Shown here: in pieces, positions 45,143 through 54,463 of the stretch
How the letters are laid out: every line of letters begins with the position of its first letter
How positions within the stretch are numbered: position 1 is the first letter of the stretch
Origin: CBDAQD01 sp965275905
GTDB taxonomy: Bacteria > Pseudomonadota > Alphaproteobacteria > Rhizobiales > JAJFHC01
Reading direction: 5' to 3'
Length of the DNA: 64,000 nucleotides
Assembly: GCA_965275905.1 (NCBI GenBank)
Contig: CBDHYJ010000014.1
Span: 32,271-96,270 of the forward strand
Made by a program: the position numbers and the translations under genes
Notes under the pieces: model-generated
Databases searched by the model: none
What the model saw: the letters and a program-made list of their open reading frames with translations, nothing else
Told to the model about the DNA's origin: nothing

Positions 45143-45613
45143 ATGTCTTCAACACGTCACAGGACCGTCACCGGCACGTCCATGCAACTGGCGCTCGACG
45201 AAGCCCGTGCCGCCGCCGCGCGCGGAGAGGTGCCGGTCGGCGCGGTCATTGTCGATGCATCGGGACATGTCCTGGCGCAAGCCGGCAACCGGACGGTGGA
45301 GCTCCGGGATCCGACCGCCCATGCCGAGATCCTTGCCATTCGCGCGGCCTGCCAGGTCCTCGATAGCGAACGTCTGATCGACTGCGATCTCTATGTGACG
45401 CTGGAGCCCTGTCCCATGTGCGCGACGGCGGCATCGTTCGCCCGCATTCGCCGCCTCTATTACGGTGCGGAAGATGCCAAATCGGGCGGTGTCGACAACG
45501 GGCCCAGGATTTTCTCCCATCCCACCTGCCATCACGCACCGGAGGTTTACGGCGGCATCCGCGAGGCAGATGCCGCAGCGCTTCTCAAGGAATTCTTCAG
45601 CCGGCGGCGCTGA
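45143..45613 (+). CDS. tadA: tRNA-specific adenosine deaminase
   Basis: The 156-residue protein has the zinc deaminase motifs HAEILAIRAAC and PCPMCATAASFARI. TadA-typical contexts are RGEVPVGAVIVD near the N-terminus and YGAEDAKSGGVDNGP after the second motif. It converts A34 to inosine in tRNA-Arg(ACG). The ATG at 45143 is favoured, but ATG 45182 (MQLALDEARAAAARG) fits the family start equally well. It ends 17 bases inside the 3' end of the convergent patatin gene. Confidence 0.92.
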   Translation: MSSTRHRTVTGTSMQLALDEARAAAARGEVPVGAVIVDASGHVLAQAGNRTVELRDPTAHAEILAIRAACQVLDSERLIDCDLYVTLEPCPMCATAASFARIRRLYYGAEDAKSGGVDNGPRIFSHPTCHHAPEVYGGIREADAAALLKEFFSRRR

Positions 45614-46442
45614 TCGCGGACTCAAGCATGCGCTTCAGATCATCCTTCGCCGACCGTGCCGCGTCCATGATCTGATCGGCCTTGAAGAACTCCAGGACGC
45701 GGAACCGGTCGACATCCGGCGCCAGAAAGATGTCCACGGGGTGCCGTTCAAGCTGCGCCTTGACGAGGCTGTGCTGCATGATCTGCGAGCTTGAGAACAG
45801 AAGCTCCACCCGTGAAGGCATTCTGTCGTCCCGTTCGGTCGGCCCGCCGGTGACGTCAATGGCGACGACAATGTCCGCCCGGCCTTTGATCTGGTCGAAG
45901 GGCAGGGGGTTGACCATGCCGCCGTCGATCAGCAGCCGGCCGTCGATGACTTGCGGTGATATCAGCCCGGGCAGGGCGATGCTGGCGGCCACCGCCGGGA
46001 TGAGCGGTCCGTTCTCCAGAACCATCGGGTGGCGGCCGTAGAAATCGGTCGCGACCGCGCTGAACGGGATCTTGAGTTCCTCGAACGTGTCCGGCAGGGC
46101 GTCCGGCATGACGATATCGAGCAGGATGGCGCCATCGACGAGCGAGGAACTGAACGGGTTGAACTTGATCAGGTCGAAGACGTTGCCGGTGCCCTCGGTC
46201 AGGACGCGCCGGACAGCCTGGACCCGGCTGCGCAGCGTGTCCTGCACATGGGCGCGGATTTCGGCGGCCGTCAGACCGGCTGCGTAGGCCGAGCCGACAA
46301 TCGCGCCGATGCTTGTCCCGGAGATACGGCAGGGCTTGATCCCCATTTCATCGAACGCCTCGAGCAGGGTGACATGCGCCAGGCCCCGCGCCCCGCCGCC
46401 GCCCAGCGCGATGCCGATACTGTCCTCGATCCTTTTTGCCAT
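45597..46442 (-). CDS. Patatin-like phospholipase
   Basis: The 281-residue protein starts at 46442 (MAKRIEDSIGIALGGGGARGLAH). The frame runs further upstream, but that part lies in the shadow of the next gene. The oxyanion-hole GGGGARG, the nucleophile GTSIG (Ser43) and the DGG motif (LLIDGGMVNP) of the Ser-Asp dyad are intact. Probably a lipid acyl hydrolase, RssA/NTE-like. It is the last gene of a four-gene minus-strand run from purD. Confidence 0.92.
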   Translation of the reverse strand: MAKRIEDSIGIALGGGGARGLAHVTLLEAFDEMGIKPCRISGTSIGAIVGSAYAAGLTAAEIRAHVQDTLRSRVQAVRRVLTEGTGNVFDLIKFNPFSSSLVDGAILLDIVMPDALPDTFEELKIPFSAVATDFYGRHPMVLENGPLIPAVAASIALPGLISPQVIDGRLLIDGGMVNPLPFDQIKGRADIVVAIDVTGGPTERDDRMPSRVELLFSSSQIMQHSLVKAQLERHPVDIFLAPDVDRFRVLEFFKADQIMDAARSAKDDLKRMLESAISAAG

Positions 46443-46444
46443 GC

Positions 46445-47542
46445 TTACGCCGCACCTGCTTTCTGCGCATATGCCCAGGCCGTTTCCGCGAGGGGGCGCA
46501 CCTGGGTCGCCATGGCCTCCGCGTTCGGATTGGCGGCCGTGCCGTCGCGCACCCGCCCGACGATGCCCTGCAGGATCGCGGCGAGACGGAAGAAGTTGTA
46601 GGCGAAGTAGAAGTCGAGGTTCTCGATCGCGTTCATTCCCGTGCGCTCGCAATAGCGCGCCACATAGTCCTGAAGCGACGGAATCCCGAGCGCGGCAAGG
46701 TCCTTGTCGAGCAGGCTTCCGGTGCCGGCTCCGGTCTCTGACGGTGGCATGACCCACTGCATGAGGTGATAGGTAAAGTCGCCGACCGGGTCGCCCAGCG
46801 TCGACAGTTCCCAGTCGAGTACCGCCAGAACCTCTGGCCTTTCGGGATGCAGGATCAGATTGTCGAGCCGGAAGTCGCCATGGACGATACTGGCGCCGGA
46901 ATCTTCGGGACAGGCGCCGGGCAGCCAGTCCATGAGCCGGTCCATCTCGGCGACTTTCTCGGTCTGGGAACGGACATACTGCTCGGACCAACGCTTGATC
47001 TGCCGTGCGACATAGCCGCCCGGTTTGCCGAAGTCGCCCAGGCCAAGCGCCTCGATATCGAGCGTATGGAGCCGGGCCAGCGTCGTATTCATGGCGTCGA
47101 AGATGGCCGCCCGCTCGGCGTTCGCTGCGTCGGGGATGTGCGGTTCCCAAAATACCCGGCCCTCGACGCAATCCATGACATAGAACATGGTTCCGATGAC
47201 ATCGTCGTCCGTGCACAGCACGTGGGGGCGTGCGACGGGGAAACCGGTCCGGTGCAGCGCATCGATAACCCGGAACTCCCGGTCCACCGCATGTGCCGAC
47301 GGCAGCAGCTTCCCGGGAGGCTTGCGCCTCAAGACGTATTTGCCGGAACCGGCGATCACCATGTAGGTGGGATTGGACTGGCCGCCCTTGAACTGGCGCA
47401 CATCGACCGGCCCTTCGAAGCCGTCGATCTGTTCCCTGAGATACTGCGCCAGGCGATCTTCGTCGAAACGGTAGGCTTCCGCGACCTCTTTGGTGCCCGA
47501 AAACTCGGCCTGCCGATCGATATGGCCGTCGACTGCCGCCAT
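46445..47542 (-). CDS. Aminoglycoside phosphotransferase-fold kinase (ACAD10/FadE36-like)
   Basis: The 365-residue protein starts at 47542, where ATG overlaps the upstream stop. It has the kinase fold of the APH/choline kinase superfamily: YVLRRKPPGKLLPSAHAVDREF, the Brenner-type catalytic loop IVHGDFRLDNLILHP and the metal Asp in AVLDWELSTLGDP. This is the subgroup found next to acyl-CoA dehydrogenases (FadE36, N-terminal half of ACAD10), thought to phosphorylate hydroxyacyl-type substrates; antibiotic resistance is not implied. Confidence 0.9.
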   Translation of the reverse strand: MAAVDGHIDRQAEFSGTKEVAEAYRFDEDRLAQYLREQIDGFEGPVDVRQFKGGQSNPTYMVIAGSGKYVLRRKPPGKLLPSAHAVDREFRVIDALHRTGFPVARPHVLCTDDDVIGTMFYVMDCVEGRVFWEPHIPDAANAERAAIFDAMNTTLARLHTLDIEALGLGDFGKPGGYVARQIKRWSEQYVRSQTEKVAEMDRLMDWLPGACPEDSGASIVHGDFRLDNLILHPERPEVLAVLDWELSTLGDPVGDFTYHLMQWVMPPSETGAGTGSLLDKDLAALGIPSLQDYVARYCERTGMNAIENLDFYFAYNFFRLAAILQGIVGRVRDGTAANPNAEAMATQVRPLAETAWAYAQKAGAA

Positions 47543-48459
47543 CAGTCGGTCTCCGGGCCGAGCAGGAAGGGCAGAAGGTGCTGCATGAGTTCGCCGGGGT
47601 TCTCCTCGGCCACGAAATGCCCACCCTCGATACCGGTGCCTGTTACGTTCGTGCCCCACTGCTGCCAGATGCCGAGTGGTCCGTCGGCCTCTTCGGCGAT
47701 CCCGGCTTTGCCCCAGATGGCCAGGAGCGGACAGATGATCTTGCGTCCGGCGTCGAAGTCCGCCTCGTCCGCGTCCAGGTCGTATGTCTGTCCGGCCCGG
47801 TAGTCGTGACAGGTGGCCGCAATGTGCTCGGGCCTGGAGAAATAGGCGTTGTAGGATTTCAGGGCTTCGGGGCTGAAGGCGCTGAGGTCCCGGGTCCCGG
47901 TCCAGCTGGCGAGCGTATAGTTCTGGAACTCGACGGGTGCCTTGCCGATCAGCATTTCGGGCAACGGCTCCGGTTGCGCCAGAAACAGCCAGTGATAGGT
48001 CTTCATCGCCAGGTCCACGGTGAAGTTGTGCCACATGGCATGTGTCGGCACGATGTCGAGGACGACCAGCCGCTCGACGCGTTCCGGCGAATCCAGCGCC
48101 AGGCGGTAGGCGACGCGGCCCCCGCGGTCGTGGCCGGCCACCGCAAACACCGTATGGCCGACATGCTCCATGACCTGCACCATGTCCTGGGCCATGGCGC
48201 GTTTGGAATAGGTGAAGTTGTCGGGATCGTTCGCCGGGCAGGAACTGTCGCCGTAGCCGCGCAGATCCGGCATGACGACGGTGAACTCCCGGGCCAGGTA
48301 CGGCGCGATCCGGTGCCACATCGCATGGGTCTGAGGATAACCGTGGATCAGCAGCAGCGCGGGCCCGTCACCGCCCACACGCACATTGATCTCCGCGCCG
48401 AAGGTCTTGATCCTCTCGCTGGAGAAGCCGGGAAAGAGATCTTCCCCTGAATCAGTCAT
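47542..48459 (-). CDS. Alpha/beta hydrolase, haloacetate dehalogenase-like
   Basis: In this 305-residue protein the nucleophile elbow is GHDRGG with Asp as nucleophile (AVAGHDRGGRVAYRLALD). The oxyanion side carries HGYPQTHAMWHRIAP, and the catalytic His is in EGGHFVAEENP. Asp instead of Ser, plus the following VERLVVLDIVPTHAMW, is the pattern of fluoroacetate/haloacetate dehalogenases and epoxide hydrolases. The natural substrate is unknown. It overlaps purD and the downstream kinase by four bases each. Confidence 0.88.
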   Translation of the reverse strand: MTDSGEDLFPGFSSERIKTFGAEINVRVGGDGPALLLIHGYPQTHAMWHRIAPYLAREFTVVMPDLRGYGDSSCPANDPDNFTYSKRAMAQDMVQVMEHVGHTVFAVAGHDRGGRVAYRLALDSPERVERLVVLDIVPTHAMWHNFTVDLAMKTYHWLFLAQPEPLPEMLIGKAPVEFQNYTLASWTGTRDLSAFSPEALKSYNAYFSRPEHIAATCHDYRAGQTYDLDADEADFDAGRKIICPLLAIWGKAGIAEEADGPLGIWQQWGTNVTGTGIEGGHFVAEENPGELMQHLLPFLLGPETD

Positions 48460-49739
48460 TCGTCCGTTTCCCGTTCGATCGCACGCCAGCCGATATCGCG
48501 GCGGCAGAATCCCTGCGGCCAGTCGATCCGGTCGGCGGCATCATAGGCTTTTGCTTGCGCCGCGGCGACGGTCTTGCCGAGGGCGGTCACATTGAGGACA
48601 CGCCCGCCTGTTGCCACGATACCATCGCCGTCGCGTGCCGTTCCGGCATGGAATATTTCCACATCGGTATCGCGCGCGGCGTCTTCAAGACCGGCGATCC
48701 GGCTGCCCTTCTCGTAACTGCCCGGATAGCCGTTGGCCGCCATGACCACGGTCAGCGCGGGCTCGTCGTACCATTGCAGCGCGAAACTGCCGAGCACGCC
48801 GTCGGCCGTCGCCAGCAGGGCCGGCAGCAGGTCGGATTTCAGCCGCATCATCAGCACCTGGCACTCGGGATCGCCGAAGCGCACATTGTACTCGATCAGC
48901 TCCGGACCTTTGTCGGTGATCATCAGGCCGGCATAGAGAACGCCCTTGTAGGGTGTGCCGCGTTCCGCCATGGCTTTCACTGTCGGCAGGATAATCCGGT
49001 CCATGGTCTGCCGGCATAATTCCTCCGTCATGACCGGCGCGGGAGAGTAGGCGCCCATGCCGCCGGTATTGGGACCGGTGTCGCCGTCGCCGACGCGTTT
49101 GTGGTCCTGCGCGGTGGCAAGCGGCAGCGCGGTCTCGCCGTCGACAAGCGCGAAAAAGCTCGCCTCCTCGCCGGTAAGGAACTCCTCGATCACCACTTCG
49201 GCGCCCGCGTCGCCGAACAGGCCGCCGAATATGTCGTCGACCGCTGCATTGGCCTCGTCAATCGTCCCGGCAATGATCACGCCCTTGCCGGCAGCAAGGC
49301 CGTCGGCCTTGACCACGATCGGCGCAGACTGTCCCGAAAGGAATCCACGCGCGGATTCCGCGTCTGAGAAGCGCCCGTAAGCCGCGGTCGGAATGCCGCG
49401 CTCCGCGCAAAGGTCCTTGGTAAAGCCTTTCGAGCCCTCCAGTTGTGCAGCCGCTGCTGATGGTCCGAAGACCTTGATGCCTGCCGCGTCAAGCGCATCC
49501 GCGAGGCCCGCGACCAGCGGTGCCTCCGGCCCGACGACCACGAGAGCGATCTCCTGCGTGCGAACGAACTCGATCACGGCGTCATGATCGTTCACATCCA
49601 GATCAGGAATACACTCGGCGACGGCAGCGATTCCGCCGTTTCCCGGTGCGCAGTAGAGTCGGTCGCACAGCGAACCGCCGGCAATCGCCCAGCACAGGGC
49701 ATGCTCGCGGCCACCCCCTCCGATAACAAGAACGTTCAT
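48456..49739 (-). CDS. purD: Phosphoribosylamine--glycine ligase
   Basis: The 427-residue protein starts at 49739 (MNVLVIGGGGREHALCWAIA). It has the ATP-grasp features VVKADGLAAGKGVIIA and EEFLTGEEASFFALVDG, and the PurD signature RFGDPECQVLMMRL. It makes GAR in the second step of purine synthesis. It leads a run of four minus-strand genes with ATGA overlaps or tight spacing, the others unrelated to purines. It is divergent from xseA. Confidence 0.96.
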   Translation of the reverse strand: MNVLVIGGGGREHALCWAIAGGSLCDRLYCAPGNGGIAAVAECIPDLDVNDHDAVIEFVRTQEIALVVVGPEAPLVAGLADALDAAGIKVFGPSAAAAQLEGSKGFTKDLCAERGIPTAAYGRFSDAESARGFLSGQSAPIVVKADGLAAGKGVIIAGTIDEANAAVDDIFGGLFGDAGAEVVIEEFLTGEEASFFALVDGETALPLATAQDHKRVGDGDTGPNTGGMGAYSPAPVMTEELCRQTMDRIILPTVKAMAERGTPYKGVLYAGLMITDKGPELIEYNVRFGDPECQVLMMRLKSDLLPALLATADGVLGSFALQWYDEPALTVVMAANGYPGSYEKGSRIAGLEDAARDTDVEIFHAGTARDGDGIVATGGRVLNVTALGKTVAAAQAKAYDAADRIDWPQGFCRRDIGWRAIERETDE

Positions 49740-49832
49740 GAATTCGCCTGCTCCTGCGCATTGTTGGTCTTTGGGCAATCATATCCGGTATGATCGCCGC
49801 CTCAATATGACCAAAGAGAGATTCGCCCGCCA

Positions 49833-51299
49833 ATGGCAAGTGACTGGCCGTTTGATGACGACGGCGGAGACGTCGCCGAAAGCACCTCCAACGTCCTCGA
49901 ATATTCTGTTTCCGAGCTGTCTTTTGCGCTCAAGCGCACGGTCGAGGAGACCTATGGCTATGTGCGCGTTCGCGGCGAACTGGGGCGCGTAAGCCGACCG
50001 GGGTCGGGCCATGTCTATCTCGACCTCAAGGACGACAAGGCCGTCATGGCGGGCGTGATCTGGAAGGGTGTCGCCTCGCGCCTGAAGATCCAGCCCGAGC
50101 AGGGGCTGGAGGTGGTCGTGACCGGCAAGCTCACCACCTACCCGGGGCAGTCGAAATACCAGATCGTCATCGAGGCCATGGAACCGGCCGGCGTCGGTGC
50201 GCTCATGGCATTGCTGGAAGAACGGCGCAAGAAGCTCGCCGCCGAAGGCCTGTTCGACGATGCCCGCAAGCAGGAGATCCCGTATCTGCCGCGCGTGATC
50301 GGCGTTGTGACCTCGCCGACCGGTGCGGTGATCCGCGACATCCTGCACCGTCTCGGCGACCGCTTCCCGAGCCGCGTCGTCGTCTGGCCGGTGCGGGTCC
50401 AGGGCGAGACCAGCGGAGACGAAGTCGCCTCGGCCATTCGGGGCTTCAATGCTCTGGAGAAAGATGGCGCCATCGCCCGCCCGGACCTGCTCATCGTCGC
50501 GCGCGGCGGCGGCAGCCTGGAGGATCTCTGGGGATTCAACGACGAGGCCGTCGTCAGGGCGGCGGCGGAGAGCGAAATCCCCCTGATTTCTGCGGTCGGA
50601 CATGAAACAGACTGGACGCTGATCGACCACGCCGCCGACGAGCGCGCGCCGACGCCGACCGCGGCGGCCGAGCGGGCGGTTCCGGTGCGCGCGGAGCTGA
50701 TCGCGCTGGTCGACGACCTGTCGCGCCGCAAGGCGCAGGGCCTGTTGCGGCTTCTGGATGAGCGGCGGTCCGTGCTCAGGGCGGCGATCCGCGGCCTGCC
50801 GAAACTGAGCGATTTGCTGGCCTTGCCGCGCCAGCGGTTCGATGCCGTCGCCGCGCGTCTCTCGCGCGCCCTCGAATCCGGTACACGCATCCAGCGCACA
50901 CGGTTCGATCGCGCGGCGGCCCAGCTTTCGCCGCGGCCACTGGAGCGAAAGGTCCGCCAGGCCCGGGAACTCGCCGACGGACTGTCGGCCCGCGCGCTGC
51001 GCGGCGTCCGGCGGCGGGTGGAAATCGGCCGCTCGCGCTACGAGACGCCGGCAAAACTGCTCGCCACCCTGAGTTACCGCTCGGTGCTCGCGCGCGGATT
51101 TGCCCTCGTGCGGGATGCGGGCGGCGGCGCGCTCCGGTCCGCTGCCGCGGCAACGCCAGGTGCTGCGGTCACGATCGAATTTCACGACGGCTCAGCTGCC
51201 GCGCATATCGATGACGGGGCTTCGACGCCACCGGAGCCCAGGCGGTCCCGGCCATCCCGCGCGCCTGCCTCCGACGACGAACAGGGCAAACTTTTCTAG
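49833..51299 (+). CDS. xseA: Exodeoxyribonuclease VII large subunit
   Basis: The 488-residue protein has an N-terminal OB fold (YSVSELSFALKRTVEETYGYVRVRGELG, GHVYLDLKDDKAVMAGVIWKG), the catalytic domain (GVVTSPTGAVIRDILHRL, LLIVARGGGSLEDLWGFNDE, SAVGHETDWTLIDHAADERAPTPTAAAE) and a long helical region. The small subunit gene (xseB) is not in the window. It degrades single-stranded DNA. Confidence 0.95.
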   Translation: MASDWPFDDDGGDVAESTSNVLEYSVSELSFALKRTVEETYGYVRVRGELGRVSRPGSGHVYLDLKDDKAVMAGVIWKGVASRLKIQPEQGLEVVVTGKLTTYPGQSKYQIVIEAMEPAGVGALMALLEERRKKLAAEGLFDDARKQEIPYLPRVIGVVTSPTGAVIRDILHRLGDRFPSRVVVWPVRVQGETSGDEVASAIRGFNALEKDGAIARPDLLIVARGGGSLEDLWGFNDEAVVRAAAESEIPLISAVGHETDWTLIDHAADERAPTPTAAAERAVPVRAELIALVDDLSRRKAQGLLRLLDERRSVLRAAIRGLPKLSDLLALPRQRFDAVAARLSRALESGTRIQRTRFDRAAAQLSPRPLERKVRQARELADGLSARALRGVRRRVEIGRSRYETPAKLLATLSYRSVLARGFALVRDAGGGALRSAAAATPGAAVTIEFHDGSAAAHIDDGASTPPEPRRSRPSRAPASDDEQGKLF

Positions 51300-51401
51300 G
51301 GAAACTTGGAAAATCGGCAGGCGTGTCTTATCTATCGACAACGGCATGGATCTTTTCGAGGCCTGACCCGGCAACTGCCTCAGCGTCAGGTTACGGCGAA
51401 C

Positions 51402-51617
51402 ATGAACCGGTTTGAGTCCGATTTTTCCGCCTCCCGCGAGGCCAAATTGCGCTACGGCGACGGCGACTTCGTCATCGCGGAGCACGGCGACTATGTGCGC
51501 TGCGCCATCACCGGGGACCCGGTCCCGGTCGGTGAACTGAAGTACTGGAGCGTGGCCTTGCAGGAACCCTACATCTCCGCCGCTGCGGGCATGAAGCGGC
51601 TTGTGGAGCAGGGGTAG
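51402..51617 (+). CDS. DUF2093 domain protein
   Basis: The 71-residue protein matches the small alphaproteobacterial DUF2093 family: EAKLRYGDGDFVIAEHGDYVRCAITGDPV, then LKYWSVALQEPYISAAAG. One Cys is present and no signal is seen. Function unknown. The ATG at 51402 is chosen because the upstream frame (51306) shows no family similarity. It follows xseA by about 100 bases, which agrees with a frequent neighbourhood of the two. Confidence 0.85.
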   Translation: MNRFESDFSASREAKLRYGDGDFVIAEHGDYVRCAITGDPVPVGELKYWSVALQEPYISAAAGMKRLVEQG

Positions 51618-51647
51618 TTCCCGGATCTTCTCCAGGACCAATTACAT

Positions 51648-51718
51648 TGTCACCCTCGGGCTTGACCCGAGGGTCTGATCACGATCGCCAGATGCTCGTG
51701 TCAGGCACGAGCATGACA
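51648..51718. repeat. Dispersed intergenic repeat, copy A
   Basis: The 71-base element starts TGTCA and ends TGACA. It holds two hairpins: CCCTCGGG-cttga-CCCGAGGG and ATGCTCGTG-tcagg-CACGAGCAT. Its reverse complement matches copy B (60930-60999) almost throughout. It lies between the convergent DUF2093 and DUF4170 genes. Confidence 0.85.
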
Positions 51719-51744
51719 CCCGTGGTGGTTGATGCGTGGTGCAA

Positions 51745-51993
51745 TCAATCCTGCTCGCCCGGGTCCGTCTCCGGATCCAGCAGGCGGTGCATGTGGACGA
51801 TGAAATACCGCATCTGGGCGTTGTCGACCGTGCGCTGTGCTGCGGCTTTCCAGGCATCATAGGCCTTGGCGTAGTTCGGGAAGATGCCGACGATATCGAG
51901 CCCGTCCAGATCCCGGAACGTGACCCCCTTGAGATCTTCGAGCTCGCCGCCGAACACGAGGTGCAGCAACTGTTTTTCCGGTTGATCGTTCAT
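51745..51993 (-). CDS. DUF4170 domain protein
   Basis: The 82-residue protein starts at 51993 (MNDQPEKQLLHLVFGGELED). LHLVFGGEL near the start, IVGIFPNYAKAYDAWKAAAQRTVDNA in the middle and YFIVHMHRLLDP at the end fit the small alphaproteobacterial DUF4170 family. Function unknown. It is acidic, soluble and probably independent of the flanking cysQ-like gene on the same strand. Confidence 0.85.
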   Translation of the reverse strand: MNDQPEKQLLHLVFGGELEDLKGVTFRDLDGLDIVGIFPNYAKAYDAWKAAAQRTVDNAQMRYFIVHMHRLLDPETDPGEQD

Positions 51994-52099
51994 GTTCACC
52001 TCTGAGTGTCTTTCTCGCCGGGGACTGGCGCCCGTCCTGGCTGTTTTCCCGCCGCCGCGACGGAATCCCGACACGGTTTAAAGCCCATCTCGACGTCTG

Positions 52100-52909
52100 T
52101 CACTTTTCCGGAAACGACCGGGTGCGCGCCATCAGCGAACTGTGCAGGTCGGGACCCGCCGCCAGCACTGTGGGATGTCTCGGCACCGGCCTGTTATAGA
52201 CCAGTGCGCCGCCGTCATGGGTTGACACCCGGCCGCCGGCCTCGCTGACGATCAGGTCGGCGGCGGCCACGTCCCAGTCGGCCTTGGAACTGATCGTGAA
52301 GGTGGCGTCCCAGGCACCGCTCGCCACGAGGCACAGGCGATAGGCCATGGAGTTGCGGACCTCGGTTTCCATGTCCGGCCACGGATCGCGCCATCGCTTC
52401 CGATCGAAGACAAAAGCGTGCCCCATCATGCGGCAGCCGCCTATTGACTTGCAGCCGCTTACCCGGATCTCATTGCCGTTGAGCTTTGCGCCGGTGCCGC
52501 GGTGGGCCGTAAACAGCTCATCCTGCGCCGGATTGAAAACACAACCGATCACCGGCGCGCCGTCCTCGATCAGCGCGACCGATACCGTCCAGTGCGGCAC
52601 GCCCTTGAGGAAAGACCGTGTGCCGTCGATCGGGTCCACGACCCAGACACGGCGGCATTCGCGCCGGCTGTCGTCGTCCGCGGTCTCCTCCGACAGCCAG
52701 CCGTATTCCGGCCGCTCGCCCTGCAGCCGCTCGCGCAGCAGGTCGTTTACCGCAAGGTCGGCCTCGCTGACCGGTGAATGGTCTTCCTTGGTCCACTGCC
52801 GCGGCGCGTTTCCGAAAAAGGACAGAGCCAGGCGGCCGGCGTCACGCACCGCGCCGATCATCAGCGTCTCGTCAGCCCCTGTCAGTGTCGCCGCCTCAGC
52901 TTCCCGCAA
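52100..52909 (-). CDS. Inositol monophosphatase-family phosphatase (CysQ-like)
   Basis: The 269-residue protein has the lithium-sensitive phosphatase motifs: WLSEETADD (metal Glu), VWVVDPIDGTRSFLKGVPHW (metal Asp pair) and DWDVAAADLIVSEAGG. It is closest in pattern to 3'(2'),5'-bisphosphate nucleotidase (CysQ), which clears PAP from sulfate assimilation; inositol phosphatase activity is the alternative. It overlaps the upstream pmbA gene by 14 bases. Confidence 0.88.
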   Translation of the reverse strand: MREAEAATLTGADETLMIGAVRDAGRLALSFFGNAPRQWTKEDHSPVSEADLAVNDLLRERLQGERPEYGWLSEETADDDSRRECRRVWVVDPIDGTRSFLKGVPHWTVSVALIEDGAPVIGCVFNPAQDELFTAHRGTGAKLNGNEIRVSGCKSIGGCRMMGHAFVFDRKRWRDPWPDMETEVRNSMAYRLCLVASGAWDATFTISSKADWDVAAADLIVSEAGGRVSTHDGGALVYNRPVPRHPTVLAAGPDLHSSLMARTRSFPEK

Positions 52910-54248
52910 CAGTCATTCCTTCGATGAGGATCGTCGGCGCGTTGATGCCGTACCGGAATTCCAGATCGCTTGCCGGTGTCAGACTGGCGTACATGTCCTT
53001 GAGGTTGCCGGCGATGGTGATTTCGCTGACCGGATAGGCCAGTTCGCCGTTCTCGATCCAGAAACCCGCGGCACCCCGGCTGTAGTCGCCGGTTACGCCG
53101 TTTACGCCCATGCCAATCAGATCCGTGACGTAGATGCCCTGCTCGATACTCCCGAGCAACTCGTCGCGTGACCGCGATCCCGGCGCGATATGAAGGTTTG
53201 TCGCGGACGGCGAGGGCGGTCCGCCGATGCCCCGCGCGGCGCGGCCGTTGGTCTTGAGATCGAGCTGCCTGGCGGTGCCTGTGTCGAGCAGCCACTGGGT
53301 CAGCACACCGTCCGACACCAGTTCGAGCCGGTTGTTGGTCACGCCTTCTCCGTCGAACGGCTTCGAGCGCAGGCCCCGTTTTCGGTGCGGATCGTCAATG
53401 ATGGAGATACCGTCGGCAAAGATCTTCTGATCGAGGCTGTCCTTGAGAAAGCTCGTTCCCCTGGCAATGGCCGCACCGGAGATTGCACTCACGAAATGGC
53501 CGAGCAGGCCGCCTGAAACACGCGGGTCATAGACGACCGGCAGGCTTTGCGATGCGATCTTGCGTGGATTGAGGCGGCGGATCGTCCGGTCCGCGGCGGT
53601 TCGCCCGACTTCCGCCGCGGGCATCAGGTCCTCGAAGTGGAGCTTGCGCGAAAACTCGTAGTCGCGCTCCATGGCGGTTCCCTCGCCGGCGACAACCGAG
53701 CACGAAAGCCCGTAGGACGAGGACCTGTAGTGGCCGGCAAACCCCTTGGTGGTCGCAAGCACCATGCCGCTCATGCCGGTGGAGGCGGAAGCGCCGAGCG
53801 AATTGCTGATACCGTCGACCTCCAGTGCCGCGGCTTCGGACTCACCGGCCATGGCACGCAGGGTATCCGCATCGATTTCACGACCGTCGTAGAGATCGAG
53901 ATCCGGGAATGTGGCGGCCAGATCGTCGATTCCGGCGAGCCCGGCATACTGGTCTTCCGGCGCGACACGGGCCATGTCGACGGCGCGTTCCGCGAGCTGG
54001 TCCAGGTGATCGGGCGAAAAATCCGACGACGACACGGAAGCCTGGCGCTTGCCGACGAAGACGCGCAAGCCCAGATCGCGTCCCTCAGAGCGCTCGATAT
54101 CCTCCAGCGCGCCCATGCGGCAGGTCGCGCTGGTGGCTACGGATTCGACGATGATCGCGTCCGCGGCATCAGCACCATGAGCCTGCGCCCGGTCGAGCGC
54201 GGCCGCCGCAATCTCTTCAAGCTTAGAATTATCGCCTGACAGGCTCAT
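52896..54248 (-). CDS. pmbA: TldE/PmbA-family metalloprotease subunit
   Basis: The 450-residue protein starts at 54248 (MSLSGDNSKLEEIAAAALD). It has the family's N-terminal DAIIVES and RSEGRDLGLRVFVGKRQASVSSSD, and the C-terminal GAAGFWIENGELAYPVSEITIAGNLKDMY. TldE (PmbA) partners TldD, whose HExxxH zinc site is absent here, to process microcin and CcdA-type peptides. A tldD gene is not in the window. It is the upstream gene of the cysQ-like pair. Confidence 0.92.
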   Translation of the reverse strand: MSLSGDNSKLEEIAAAALDRAQAHGADAADAIIVESVATSATCRMGALEDIERSEGRDLGLRVFVGKRQASVSSSDFSPDHLDQLAERAVDMARVAPEDQYAGLAGIDDLAATFPDLDLYDGREIDADTLRAMAGESEAAALEVDGISNSLGASASTGMSGMVLATTKGFAGHYRSSSYGLSCSVVAGEGTAMERDYEFSRKLHFEDLMPAAEVGRTAADRTIRRLNPRKIASQSLPVVYDPRVSGGLLGHFVSAISGAAIARGTSFLKDSLDQKIFADGISIIDDPHRKRGLRSKPFDGEGVTNNRLELVSDGVLTQWLLDTGTARQLDLKTNGRAARGIGGPPSPSATNLHIAPGSRSRDELLGSIEQGIYVTDLIGMGVNGVTGDYSRGAAGFWIENGELAYPVSEITIAGNLKDMYASLTPASDLEFRYGINAPTILIEGMTVAGS

Positions 54249-54463
54249 CCCGATGACTGTCACTGGTCTCACAGAAAGTACAACAGGGCAGGCATATACC
54301 ATGCCGGCGGCCGCGCCAATGCCAATTGTCGCGCATCGCGATCATTACCGGTTCACTACTCCGGGAGGTGACGGATCAGTAAACGTTTACCTTCTCTCTT
54401 AACGGGAAACCAAAGCTTGTTCGGTACGGTGCGCACAAGGGAAGGCGTCACTGGAACAAGAAA

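Noticed and set aside
45597..47624. Extended patatin frame of 675 codons suggesting a fusion
   Set aside because: The first 390 codons lie over the phosphotransferase gene in another frame and are low-complexity; patatin homology starts at 46442.
46445..48319. Extended phosphotransferase frame of 624 codons
   Set aside because: The upstream part overlaps the dehalogenase-like gene in another frame; the ATG at 47542 with ATGA overlap is the natural start.
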